Assembly: GCA_027343725.1 (NCBI GenBank)
Contig: DAHWKH010000072.1
Coordinates: 1 to 22,694 of the forward strand
Length of the DNA: 22,694 bases
Reading direction: 5' to 3'
From: Acidiferrobacteraceae bacterium
GTDB taxonomy: Bacteria > Pseudomonadota > Gammaproteobacteria > Acidiferrobacterales > Acidiferrobacteraceae
The notes beneath the pieces were generated by a model. It ran no database searches and was not told where the DNA came from. It worked only from the letters and a program-made list of their open reading frames with translations. Made by a program: the position numbers and the translations under genes. Positions 14,479-22,464 of this stretch are shown here, in pieces (position 1 is the stretch's first letter; every line of letters starts with the position of its first letter).

Positions 14479-14613
14479 ATGAAAAGACCGTTTCAGCCGA
14501 GTGTTTTGAAGCGCAAAAGGACACACGGCTTTCGCGCGCGGATGCGGACAGCGGGCGGGCGCGCGGTGATCAATGCGCGCCGCGCCAAGGGCCGCGCGCG
14601 CCTGAGCGCCTAA
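14479..14613 (+). CDS. rpmH: 50S ribosomal protein L34
   Basis: A 44-residue, strongly basic protein beginning MKRPFQPSVLKRKRTHGFRA and ending INARRAKGRARLSA, the standard L34 sequence and length. It is a component of the large ribosomal subunit. The gene follows the divergent dnaA promoter and precedes rnpA by 9 bp, the conserved rpmH-rnpA pair. Confidence 0.98.
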   Translation: MKRPFQPSVLKRKRTHGFRARMRTAGGRAVINARRAKGRARLSA

Positions 14614-14622
14614 TCACCCTCG

Positions 14623-14988
14623 GTGGTTCGCGGGCGGGCGCGCTTTCCGCGGCTACGCCGCCTGACGGAACCGGCCCAATATCAAGCGGTCTTCAAGAAC
14701 GGCCGGCGGGCGCGTCAGGCCGGGATCGGGATCGTGGCGGCGTGCAACGACGTCGGGCATGCGCGGTTGGGTCTTGCGGTCTCGCGTAAGGTCTCGCGGA
14801 AAGCGGTGGTGCGCAATCGCATCAAGCGCTGCACGCGCGAGGTGTTCCGTCTCCACCATCAGGACCTGTGCGCGCTCGATTTCGTGGTGGTCGCCTATCC
14901 CGAAAGCGTGCGCGCCACGGGCCGGGAATTGAGCGAAGCCTTCCTTCAACTGGCCAAGAAAATGTGTCGGACATGCGCCAAATCCTGA
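14623..14988 (+). CDS. rnpA: Ribonuclease P protein component
   Basis: A 121-residue basic protein that binds the RNA subunit of RNase P and helps cleave tRNA 5' leaders. The family blocks are PRLRRLTEPAQYQAVFKNGRR and the RNR signature AVVRNRIKRCTREVFR, followed by DFVVVAYPE. The start is GTG 9 bp after rpmH, with no clear ribosome site, so coupling to rpmH translation is likely. Its 3' end overlaps yidD by 16 bases, a common arrangement. Confidence 0.95.
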   Translation: MVRGRARFPRLRRLTEPAQYQAVFKNGRRARQAGIGIVAACNDVGHARLGLAVSRKVSRKAVVRNRIKRCTREVFRLHHQDLCALDFVVVAYPESVRATGRELSEAFLQLAKKMCRTCAKS

Positions 14989-15185
14989 TCGGGCTGATCC
15001 GCGGCTACCAATACTTCGTGAGCCCCTGGCTCGGCGCCCATTGCCGCTATGCGCCGACGTGCTCGCAATACGCGCTCGAAGCTGTCTCGATCCACGGCCC
15101 CCGCAAAGGGGCCTGGCTTGCCGTCAAACGGATCGCCCGCTGCCACCCGTGGCACGCAGGTGGTCACGACCCCGTTCCCCGCTGA
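14973..15185 (+). CDS. yidD: Membrane protein insertion efficiency factor YidD
   Basis: A 70-residue protein with the full YidD signature: GYQYFVSPWLGAHCRYAPTC, then SQYALEAVSIHG, the KRIARCHPWH block and GGHDPVP near the end. Three conserved cysteines are visible. YidD is an inner-membrane-associated helper in the insertion pathway served by YidC. The start ATG lies inside rnpA (16-base overlap). It ends 19 bp before yidC. Confidence 0.96.
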   Translation: MRQILIGLIRGYQYFVSPWLGAHCRYAPTCSQYALEAVSIHGPRKGAWLAVKRIARCHPWHAGGHDPVPR

Positions 15186-15204
15186 GGTCTTCGAACACCA
15201 TCTT

Positions 15205-16821
15205 ATGAATGCGCTGCGCCCCATTCTTTACGGCTTACTCGCCATCATCGTCTTCACGCTCTGGAACGACTGGCAACATCGTCCGATTCCGCACCCACCG
15301 AAGGCGGCGCCCACCACCGTCATCCCGAGCCTGCCGCCAGCGCAGGTGAAGCGCCCGATACCCAAGGCCCCGATGGCCCCGAGGCCCAAGGTCCGGCCAC
15401 AAGCGGCGCGGGCCGTCCGCGTGCGCACGAACGTCCTTATTGCCACCCTGAGCACGCGCGGCGCCGATCCGGTGCGGCTCGTGTTACGGCGCTATTTCGC
15501 GAAGCACAGCCACCGCAAACGGCTCTATCCCCTCCTGGTCCCGAAGGGGCCGGCGTTTTTTGTCAACGACAATGGCCTCTTGGCGCGCCACGCCGTTCCC
15601 AACCAGGACACCCTCTACACGATCGCCAAGACGCACTATCGTCTGCGCCCGGGGAAAAATCATCTGCGCCTGCGCTTTCATTGGGCGAGCCAGGGCCTCA
15701 GTGTCACGAAGACCTATGTCTTCACGCGCGGCTCCTACGTCGTAGGGGTCCGCTACCACGTGACGAATTTGGGCCCCCGGCCCAGACAGATCTATCTCTA
15801 CAGCCAGTTTCTTCACGGCCCGCCGCCCAAGACCCCGTTCTACCATTCGGCGCCAGTCTATGTGGGCGGGGCGATCTATACGCCGGCGCACAAGTACCAC
15901 CAGGTGCCGTTCCCGCATCTTGCGAAGCACCCGCTGTCCGTGCACGCGACCGGCGGCTGGGTGGCGGTATCGCAACACTACTTCTTGGGCGCGGCCCTGC
16001 CACCCGCGACGACGCCCGCGATCTTCTATAGCTTGGGCCTCCCGGGGCCGCGCTACGTGCTCGGCTACAAGACCGCGCATGCGCTGACGGTCGCGCCGCA
16101 CGCAAGCGGCACGCTCACCACGCGCCTCTTCCTCGGCCCGAAAAAGCCCTCGATCCTGCGTAAGGTCGCCCCCGGCCTCCCGCTCACGGTCGACTACGGC
16201 TGGCTCACGGTGCTGGCCAAGCCCCTGTACTGGTTCCTTGCCCGCATCGATCACCTGACCGGCAACTGGGGCGTCGCGATCATCCTGTTGACGGTGCTCA
16301 TCAAGCTCATCTTTTATCCGCTGTCGGCCGCGAGCTTCAAATCCATGGCCAAGATGCGCAAGCTCCAGCCGCGCATGGCGGCCCTGAAGGAGCGTCACGG
16401 CTCGGACCGCGGCGCCCTGCAGCAGGCCATGATGGAGCTCTATCGCCAGGAGAAGATGAACCCGCTCGGCGGCTGCTTGCCGATGATCGTGCAGATCCCG
16501 GTGTTCATCGCGCTCTACTGGGTGCTCCTCGACAGCGTGTCCTTGCGTGATGCGCCCTTCATTCTGTGGATCCACAATCTCGCCGCCCCCGACCCGTACT
16601 TCGTGCTGCCGATCCTGATGGGCGCCTCGATGATGCTGCAGCAGCTGCTGAATCCGGCGATGATGGATCCGACCCAGCGCAAGATCATGATGGCGATGCC
16701 GGTGATCTTCACGGTGTTCTTCCTTTTCTTCCCGGCCGGGCTCGTGCTCTACTGGGTGGTCAACAACCTCCTTTCCATCCTCCAGCAGTGGTGGGTCATG
16801 GCGCGGATGGAGAAAGCCTGA
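15205..16821 (+). CDS. yidC: Membrane protein insertase YidC
   Basis: A 538-residue inner-membrane insertase (E. coli 548). The start ATG at 15205 gives MNALRPILYGLLAIIVFTLW, a proper first membrane helix; in-frame codons further upstream overlap yidD. A periplasmic P1 domain (about 25-330) is followed by the conserved five-helix core: GNWGVAIILLTVLIKLIFYPLS (354-375), the coiled C1 loop MAKMRKLQPRMAALKERHG, NPLGGCLPMIVQIPVFIALYW, and FFPAGLVLYWVVNNLLS. Lys367 is at the site of E. coli Arg366. The P1 domain is unusual: residues 1-395 contain no Glu and only six Asp, with many Arg, Lys and His, suggesting an acidic periplasm. Confidence 0.97.
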   Translation: MNALRPILYGLLAIIVFTLWNDWQHRPIPHPPKAAPTTVIPSLPPAQVKRPIPKAPMAPRPKVRPQAARAVRVRTNVLIATLSTRGADPVRLVLRRYFAKHSHRKRLYPLLVPKGPAFFVNDNGLLARHAVPNQDTLYTIAKTHYRLRPGKNHLRLRFHWASQGLSVTKTYVFTRGSYVVGVRYHVTNLGPRPRQIYLYSQFLHGPPPKTPFYHSAPVYVGGAIYTPAHKYHQVPFPHLAKHPLSVHATGGWVAVSQHYFLGAALPPATTPAIFYSLGLPGPRYVLGYKTAHALTVAPHASGTLTTRLFLGPKKPSILRKVAPGLPLTVDYGWLTVLAKPLYWFLARIDHLTGNWGVAIILLTVLIKLIFYPLSAASFKSMAKMRKLQPRMAALKERHGSDRGALQQAMMELYRQEKMNPLGGCLPMIVQIPVFIALYWVLLDSVSLRDAPFILWIHNLAAPDPYFVLPILMGASMMLQQLLNPAMMDPTQRKIMMAMPVIFTVFFLFFPAGLVLYWVVNNLLSILQQWWVMARMEKA

Positions 16822-16828
16822 GGCCGCG

Positions 16829-18148
16829 ATGGCCGACACGATCTGCGCGGTCGCGACCCCGCCGGGGGCGGGCGGGATCGGGGTCGTGCGGGTCTCGGGG
16901 CCTTTGGCCCCGCAGCTCGCAAACCTCCTGCTCGGCGCCTGCCCGCCCCCGCGCCAGGCGACGCTCACCCGCTTTCGGGATGTAAACGGGAGCGCGCTCG
17001 ATGAGGGCCTCGCGCTGTATTTCCCGGCACCGGCGTCCTTCACGGGCGAAGACGTCCTCGAGCTCCAGGGGCACGGGAGCCCGGTCGTCCTGGACCGCCT
17101 CCTCAAGGCCCTCATCGCGAACGGCGCGCGCCTGGCGCGCCCCGGGGAATTCACCGAGCGCGCCTTCCTGAACGGCAAAATCGACCTCGTCCAGGCCGAG
17201 GCCGTGGCCGACCTCATCGAGAGCGCGAGCGAGGAGGCGGCGCGCGCCGCCTTCCGCACCCTGACCGGCCACTTCTCCGAGACCCTCAACGCCTTCAGCG
17301 AGCAGCTGATCGGCGTGCGCGCCCGCATCGAGGCCGCGCTCGACTTTCCCGACGAGGCCGAGGACGCCGCCGAACACGCGGCCCTGAAACAAGCCCTCAT
17401 CGATCTTCGTGCGCGCCTCATGGGGACCGTGAAGCGCGCGCGCGAGGGGCGGCTTTTGCGCGAGGGTGCCCAGGTCGTGATCGTCGGGGCCCCGAATGCC
17501 GGCAAGTCGACACTCCTGAACGCGCTTGCAGGTCACGAGGCCGCGATCGTGAGCCCCTGTCCCGGAACGACCCGTGACCTCGTGCGCGAGACCATCGTCC
17601 TCGAGGGGCTCACCTTGCGCCTGACCGATACCGCCGGCCTGCGCGAGGCGCGCGATCCGATCGAGCGCGAAGGCGTGCGTCGCGCGGAGGAGGCCTTCGC
17701 GCAAGCCGATTGCGCCCTCCTGGTGGTGGACGACAGTGACCGCTCACCCACGGACGTGCCGGCCATCCCGGTGCCGGTCTTGACCGTGCTCACCAAGATC
17801 GACATCAGCAAGCGTCCGCCCGGGGCGGGCCCCGAGGGGTTCGCGGTCTGCGCCCCGAGCGGCGAGGGGCTCGACGACCTGAGGGCGGCCCTGCGCGCAA
17901 ACCTCCTGGGGGACGAGCCTTCCTCCGAAGGAACAGGGGTCTTCAGCGCCCGCCGCCGGCACCTCGCGGCCCTCGAGGCCGTGGACGCGGCGCTTGCGCG
18001 CGCGCTCGATCATCATGAGGACGCGCGCGCGGAGCTTGCCGCCGAGGAATTGCGGCGCGCCCACGAAAGCCTCGGCGAGATCACCGGGCGCTTCACGAGC
18101 GACGATCTCCTTGGGAGGATTTTCGGGAGCTTCTGCATCGGGAAATAA
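16829..18148 (+). CDS. mnmE: tRNA modification GTPase MnmE
   Basis: A 439-residue GTPase that with MnmG builds the cmnm5 or nm5 modification at wobble U34. The N-terminal folate-binding domain has TICAVATPPGAGGIGVVR and the FTGEDVLELQGHG block. The GTPase domain has G1 GAPNAGKST (220-228), G2 GTTRD (246-250), G3 DTAG (267-270) and G4 TKID (322-325, where E. coli has NKAD). The C-terminus is CIGK, required for activity. It follows yidC by 7 bp. Unlike in Pseudomonas and many others, mnmG and rsmG do not follow it. Confidence 0.96.
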   Translation: MADTICAVATPPGAGGIGVVRVSGPLAPQLANLLLGACPPPRQATLTRFRDVNGSALDEGLALYFPAPASFTGEDVLELQGHGSPVVLDRLLKALIANGARLARPGEFTERAFLNGKIDLVQAEAVADLIESASEEAARAAFRTLTGHFSETLNAFSEQLIGVRARIEAALDFPDEAEDAAEHAALKQALIDLRARLMGTVKRAREGRLLREGAQVVIVGAPNAGKSTLLNALAGHEAAIVSPCPGTTRDLVRETIVLEGLTLRLTDTAGLREARDPIEREGVRRAEEAFAQADCALLVVDDSDRSPTDVPAIPVPVLTVLTKIDISKRPPGAGPEGFAVCAPSGEGLDDLRAALRANLLGDEPSSEGTGVFSARRRHLAALEAVDAALARALDHHEDARAELAAEELRRAHESLGEITGRFTSDDLLGRIFGSFCIGK

Positions 18149-18439
18149 AGGACGGTCTTCGGGCGGAAACCCACGTTTTGTTGCCACCCGGTGTCCAATA
18201 AAGCCCGACACATCCCCGCCACAGGTCCGGACAGTCTATTGCTCTCGACACCACGGACATCCCCGCGTGACATACGGGGCGGTTCGAGCGAGAATCTTTC
18301 GCTACTACCCCGGGGGCCTCGACTGCCGGGCGCGGGGCCTCCTCTGGGGGCCCTTGCTTTTTCGGGAGGCAGCCAAGGGGTCCGACCGGCCTTAACGCAC
18401 CATCATCTATGTGGGTGGCGCCTGGGGTTTGCTCGGCGC

Positions 18440-18457
18440 TTGCCGTATAATCGGCAA
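18440..18457 (+). promoter_or_regulatory. Palindromic -10 region of the nhaA promoter
   Basis: TTGCCG-TATAAT-CGGCAA: a consensus -10 box (18446-18451) flanked by perfect 6-bp inverted arms. No good -35 is seen 17 bp upstream. The symmetry around the -10 suggests a regulator binding directly over it. Transcription would start near 18458, leaving a leader of about 49 bases. Confidence 0.55.
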
Positions 18458-18464
18458 TGCCGCG

Positions 18465-18487
18465 AACGGACTCCTTAGAGGTCCGTT
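18465..18487 (+). other. Stable hairpin in the nhaA 5' leader
   Basis: AACGGACTC-CTTA-GAG-G-TCCGTT: nine base pairs with one bulged G and a 4-base loop, followed by TTCTTCC. It ends 8 bases before the CCGGAG ribosome site, so it could act on translation start, mRNA stability or attenuation. Confidence 0.5.
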
Positions 18488-18506
18488 TCTTCCACCGGAG
18501 ATACCC

Positions 18507-19652
18507 GTGCCGCTCGAGGACCCGAAGGCCCACCACCGCGCTTGGGCCGGCGCGCTCGTGCTGTTGTCGGCCGCGCTATTCGCCCTCGTGGCCGCGAACT
18601 CGCCCCTGGGGCCCGCGTACCAACGCCTCTGGGACACGTCTTACCGGCTCCCCTTCGGCATCGTCGCGAGCCTCCATGGGGTCGTGGACAAGGGCCTCAT
18701 GACCGCCTTTTTCCTGGTGGTGGGGCTCGACCTCAAACGCGAGGCGCGCCACGGCGCGCTGCGCCACCCGCGGGCCATGGCCCTGCCTTTGATCGCCGCC
18801 CTCGCGGGGATGATCGCGCCGGCCCTCATCTATCATGCCCTGAACGCAGGACCCTCGACCGCCAACGGTTGGGCCATCCCCATGAGCACCGATGTCGCCT
18901 TCGCCGCCGGGGTGCTCGCGCTCCTCGGCCGGCGCGCGCCGCGCAACCTGCTCATCTTTCTCTTGGCGCTCGCGATCGTGGACGACATCGCCGCGGTCCT
19001 CGTCATCGCCCTGTACTACACTCGTCACTGGCGTCCCTGGGCCCTGGTCGCGGTGTTCGCTGTGGCGACCGTTCTCTTCGTTCCGTCGTGGCGGCGGGCC
19101 CGAGGCCTGCCGTCGTATCTTGGTCTCGGCGCCATCCTGTGGTGGGCGCTGGGCCGCGCGGGGATCGACCCGCCGCTTGCCGGCGTGGTGCTCGCGGCCG
19201 CCATCCCGAGCAGCGCCCCCGGGGCGTCCGATGGCGCGAGCGCCCGGCTCGAGCGCCGTCTCGCCCCGTATGTGACCTTCGGGGTCCTGCCGCTGTTCGC
19301 GCTCGCCAACAGCGCCTTGGTGCTCGCGCGCGCCGACTTCACGGCGCGCACCAGCGTCTTTCTTGGGGTCTTTCTCGGGCTTTTGCTCGGCAAATTCGCA
19401 GGCGTCGGGGGCGCCTCCTGGCTCGCCTTGCGCACGCGACTCGCCCACCCGCCGACCGGGGTCACGTTCCGGCACATCCTGGGCGCGGCGTGGTTGAGCG
19501 GCATCGGGTTCACCATGGCGCTTTTCATCAATACGCTCGCCTTTACCCCGGGGCCGGCGCGCGATGCCGCGAAGCTCGGCGTGCTCTTGGCCTCGAGCAC
19601 GGCCGCGGTCCTCGGGGGCCTATGGCTTGCGCGTGAGGCGCGCAAGCCCTGA
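18507..19652 (+). CDS. nhaA: Na+/H+ antiporter NhaA
   Basis: A 381-residue inner-membrane antiporter (E. coli 388). The start is GTG at 18507 with CCGGAG 7 bases upstream; upstream in-frame codons lie in the leader. The essential residues are present: Asp129 in MSTDVAFAAGVLALL (E. coli D133), the ion-binding pair Asp159-Asp160 in ALAIVDDIAAVLVIALYY (D163/D164), Lys296 in LLLGKFAGV (K300), and the GIGFTMALFINTLAF helix. At the position of E. coli His225, a residue tied to pH sensing, the sequence reads GIDPPLAGV, so Asp221 replaces His. The gene follows the chromosomal rpmH-mnmE line but has its own promoter region. Its last 33 bases overlap the convergent transglutaminase gene. Confidence 0.96.
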   Translation: MPLEDPKAHHRAWAGALVLLSAALFALVAANSPLGPAYQRLWDTSYRLPFGIVASLHGVVDKGLMTAFFLVVGLDLKREARHGALRHPRAMALPLIAALAGMIAPALIYHALNAGPSTANGWAIPMSTDVAFAAGVLALLGRRAPRNLLIFLLALAIVDDIAAVLVIALYYTRHWRPWALVAVFAVATVLFVPSWRRARGLPSYLGLGAILWWALGRAGIDPPLAGVVLAAAIPSSAPGASDGASARLERRLAPYVTFGVLPLFALANSALVLARADFTARTSVFLGVFLGLLLGKFAGVGGASWLALRTRLAHPPTGVTFRHILGAAWLSGIGFTMALFINTLAFTPGPARDAAKLGVLLASSTAAVLGGLWLAREARKP

Positions 19653-21566
19653 GCGCCGGGGGCGGAAGGCGCGCAGCTGCGTGCGCAAGGTCTTGAGCGC
19701 CTCGGGGCGGCCGTCGTAGCGCGCGGCGACATAGGCGGCGGTGATCGCGCTCATCAGAGGCTCGAGGTCGGGGCGCGCCACGCTTGCGCGCGCGAGGTGG
19801 TCTTTCGGTCCTTCCCAGGGGCGCGGCGCAAGGCCTACGCGCGCGAGCTTGCGCGCGTAGGCGTCGTAGGCGCGCCTTGCCGGATCCCGCCGGGGCGCAC
19901 GCGCGCCGCTTGCGCGCACAATCGCCACCACGAGGAGCGCGAGGGCCACGACCGCCGCGGCGAGCGCCGCGCGCCCGGTATGGCGCCAGCCGAGACGCCG
20001 CAATAGCGCGTCCTGGCGGCGTGCATTGTAATCGACCACCCAGTTGTCCCAGGCGGTCGTCGCCGCATCGAGCCACAGGCCCCAATGCACGCGCGTAAAG
20101 CGCCACCACGCGTAACGACCGGCGCGAGCCGCGCCATGTGCCCCCAGCGCCGCGCTCCCCCCATGCCAGAGGCTCGCGGGGGCCACCACCGCCGTGGGGT
20201 CGATGCGCCGCCAGCGCCCGCGCACGAAGACCTCGGTCCAGGAGTGCGCGTCCCACTCGCGGACGATCACATCGCCTCCCACGGGGTTGAACTCCCCCCC
20301 AAAATACCCAACGACGACGCGCGCAGGCACGCCCTCGGCGCGCATCAGGATCGCAAAGGCGCTCGCGTAGTCCTCGCAATAGCCGCTGCGCGCGCGGAAC
20401 AGAAAGCCGGCCGTGGGATCCCGCCCCATGGGCGGGGGGGTCAAGGTGTAGGTGAAGTGGTGGCGGACGAAGTAGCCGAGGGTCCGGTGGATGCGCGCTA
20501 GGGGGCCGCGATGGGAGGCGAGACGCCGCGCGAGCGCGCGAATCCGGGGATCGAGGGATCGGGGCAAGGCGAGGTCCTGGGCGCGTTCGTGCGCGCCCAG
20601 GCGCGCGCGCCGGATCGGACGCGCCGTGAGCGTGTAGCGCAGGACATGCTCGATGGGGTGTGCGCGCCGCACGAGGTCCCCGTCTGCGAGCTCCGCCCCG
20701 CGCGGGGCGCGCGCCGGCCAATCGAGCGCCGGCATGACCGAATTGCCGGTTGGGTTGAGCAGGATCGTGTACGGGGCGCTCGCGGGCCCGACGCTGTGTC
20801 CGCGTGCATGCCAAAGCGGACCCGCGCGCCAGGTGCGGCCGTTCGTCGCTGTCAGGACGTAGGCCCGGAAATAGCGCCGGTCCTTGGGCGGCTTCGGGCC
20901 CTGGAAGAGCGCGCGCAACGCCACTTGGCGCGAACGCAAGAGCGCCTCGAGGGACCCGGGGCGCAGGACACTCGTGAGCCCCGTGCGCCCGACCGGCACC
21001 GGCACGCTGTGCCAAAGGCCGATGGCGATGCGCGGAAACAGCAGATAGCCGAGGAAGGCGACCGGCAGGGCCTGGGCGAGGAGCCCTACGCTCAAGCGCC
21101 AGCGGGCGCGCATCGCGGGCCCCGAGGGCTGGGTGATGAGCGAGAGCGCGACGAAGGAGGCCGCCGCGAAACCCAGGGTGTAAAGGCCCATGAGCGGTGT
21201 GGGCGCGAACAGCAGGCCGCCCATGAGCGCGAGATACCCAAAGAGCACCAGGACCACCTGGTCGCGCGCCGAGTCGCTCTCGAGGAGCTTCAAGCCGACC
21301 AGCATCACGAAAAAACTCAAGCCCGGCCGTTCGCCCACCACCGTGTGAAAGCGCAGGAACACGATCGTCGCGACCGCGATCGCAAGCAGCCAACGCACGC
21401 CCTGGGCGGGCAGGCCGCGGCGCGGGACCACGAAGCCGCGCCAGGCGAGCGCGGTCAGGGCCAGTCCCGTGGACCACCAGGGCAGAAAGGGCGCAAGCGG
21501 CAGGCAGGCGAGCGCCATGAGAATCAGCAGGGTCGCGGGCAGGGCGTGTCCCGGACTAGGACGCAT
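19620..21566 (-). CDS. TgpA-like membrane transglutaminase (DUF3488/transglutaminase)
   Basis: A 648-residue protein. The N-terminal third (about 5-185) is a block of about six membrane helices (DUF3488/TgpA N-terminal type). A transglutaminase-like domain follows, with a complete triad: Cys397 in SGYCEDYASAFAILMRAEGVP, His441 in DAHSWTEVF and Asp456 in IDPTA. Another membrane helix lies at about 533-550, and a C-terminal DUF4129-like cytoplasmic tail follows. The periplasmic part is Arg-rich. The ATG at 21566 is chosen over an in-frame TTG at 21584 and overlaps the DUF58 gene by 11 bases. It is the third gene of the moxR-DUF58-tgpA unit. In Pseudomonas aeruginosa TgpA is essential, but its substrate is not settled. 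Confidence 0.92.
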   Translation of the reverse strand: MRPSPGHALPATLLILMALACLPLAPFLPWWSTGLALTALAWRGFVVPRRGLPAQGVRWLLAIAVATIVFLRFHTVVGERPGLSFFVMLVGLKLLESDSARDQVVLVLFGYLALMGGLLFAPTPLMGLYTLGFAAASFVALSLITQPSGPAMRARWRLSVGLLAQALPVAFLGYLLFPRIAIGLWHSVPVPVGRTGLTSVLRPGSLEALLRSRQVALRALFQGPKPPKDRRYFRAYVLTATNGRTWRAGPLWHARGHSVGPASAPYTILLNPTGNSVMPALDWPARAPRGAELADGDLVRRAHPIEHVLRYTLTARPIRRARLGAHERAQDLALPRSLDPRIRALARRLASHRGPLARIHRTLGYFVRHHFTYTLTPPPMGRDPTAGFLFRARSGYCEDYASAFAILMRAEGVPARVVVGYFGGEFNPVGGDVIVREWDAHSWTEVFVRGRWRRIDPTAVVAPASLWHGGSAALGAHGAARAGRYAWWRFTRVHWGLWLDAATTAWDNWVVDYNARRQDALLRRLGWRHTGRAALAAAVVALALLVVAIVRASGARAPRRDPARRAYDAYARKLARVGLAPRPWEGPKDHLARASVARPDLEPLMSAITAAYVAARYDGRPEALKTLRTQLRAFRPRRSGLARLTRKP

Positions 21567-22464
21567 CGCCGTCGAAGAGCGCAAGCCGCTCTAAACAGTG
21601 CTCCCGGTGCCAGGGCCCGCGCGCGGGCGGCAGACGCAAGGGCCCCAATCGCAGGCCGTAGCGCAAACCGCGGCGCTCGGCGTCGAGCACTTGGCGACAG
21701 AGGATACTCAGGCGTCCCTCGAGATCGCCGGTGGGCGCGAGCGCAAGCCAGACCTCCTCGTCCGAGGGGCCGGCGAAGCGCTTGACGAAGAGCCCGCGAC
21801 CGGCGGCCGCGGCCTTCCAGTGGATGTGCCGGGGGCTCTCGCCCGCGCGAAACGGCGCAAGCCCCACGAAGTCCCCGCCGGCCACGACCTCGCGCCCGCG
21901 CTCGTGGGCGCGGGCCTCGTCCTCGGCCTGACCCGCCGGGAGAGGCGCGCGCGCCGCGGGTCGGGGATAGGCGAGCGCCGCCTCCTCGAGCACGAGCTTG
22001 CGCGAGCGCACGCGCAGCAACCCGAACGGGTAGGTGCTGCTCAATCGCAGCACGGGCGGGGCGACGCGCCCACGGCGGCCCGTCGGCCAGGGGATCTCGA
22101 CCGTGCGCTGCTCGTGCGCGCCGAGATCGAAGGCCGCGTGCGCCGCGCCCGCCGCCAGCATCAGGCCGTAGCGCGCGCGCCCATCGGGGTTGACGACCAC
22201 CACCCGAAAGCCCACCGGACTGCCGGTGAAGTCCGCCCGCGGCAGGGTCTCGTGGAGGCCAAGGCCCAGGAGGTTGCGCTGCCCCACGGCCCCCGAGAAG
22301 GCGGCCGTGGTCGCGAGCAGGAAGGTGAGGCCGTAGGCCGGGCCGTTGCCGTAATTCATGGCCGCGAGCAGGAGGGCCAGGAGGGTCGCCCCGAAAAAGA
22401 GGCCACCACGCGTCGGCAGGAGGAAGAGGGAGCGGCGCCCGAGGATCTGCGCCGGGGCGCTCAT
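21556..22464 (-). CDS. DUF58 domain-containing membrane protein
   Basis: A 302-residue protein starting MSAPAQILGRRSLFLLPTRGG, with two adjoining membrane helices at about 22-60, then an extended beta-sandwich-like region and the DUF58 core: GGDFVGLAPFRAGESPRHIHWKAAA and LFVKRFAGPSDEEVWLAL, in which the W-K and F/Y-x-x-G-[DE] pattern is diagnostic. DUF58 proteins work with MoxR ATPases, probably on von Willebrand-type or membrane-bound targets. The ATG at 22464 overlaps the moxR stop (ATGA), so the two are translationally coupled. A longer in-frame extension upstream is the shadow of moxR. The partners moxR and the transglutaminase lie on either side. Confidence 0.92.
   Translation of the reverse strand: MSAPAQILGRRSLFLLPTRGGLFFGATLLALLLAAMNYGNGPAYGLTFLLATTAAFSGAVGQRNLLGLGLHETLPRADFTGSPVGFRVVVVNPDGRARYGLMLAAGAAHAAFDLGAHEQRTVEIPWPTGRRGRVAPPVLRLSSTYPFGLLRVRSRKLVLEEAALAYPRPAARAPLPAGQAEDEARAHERGREVVAGGDFVGLAPFRAGESPRHIHWKAAAAGRGLFVKRFAGPSDEEVWLALAPTGDLEGRLSILCRQVLDAERRGLRYGLRLGPLRLPPARGPWHREHCLERLALFDGDAS

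Larger units (their letters stand above)
18149..18506 (+). other. 358-bp non-coding leader between mnmE and nhaA
   Basis: No credible gene is present. Possible RNA or operator structures are CCCCG (18261-18265) with CGGGG (18275-18279), AGCGA (18287-18291) with TCGCT (18299-18303), and a GC-rich stretch at about 18335-18380 containing GGGCC/GGCCC and GCCTCC/GGAGGC pairings. The palindromic -10 region and hairpin described separately also lie here. No T-run terminator for mnmE is evident. Long structured leaders before nhaA genes are known in some bacteria as cation-sensing riboswitches (nhaA-I motif). Whether this is one cannot be decided by eye. Confidence 0.4.

Noticed and set aside
15484..17505. 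673-residue minus-strand ORF opposite yidC and mnmE
   Set aside because: It is antisense to two well-conserved genes with low-complexity Arg/His/Asp composition. It is a GC-driven shadow.
18093..18536. Minus-strand ORFs in the nhaA leader
   Set aside because: They lack a family match and codon pattern and overlap the end of mnmE and the nhaA promoter. The region is better read as non-coding.
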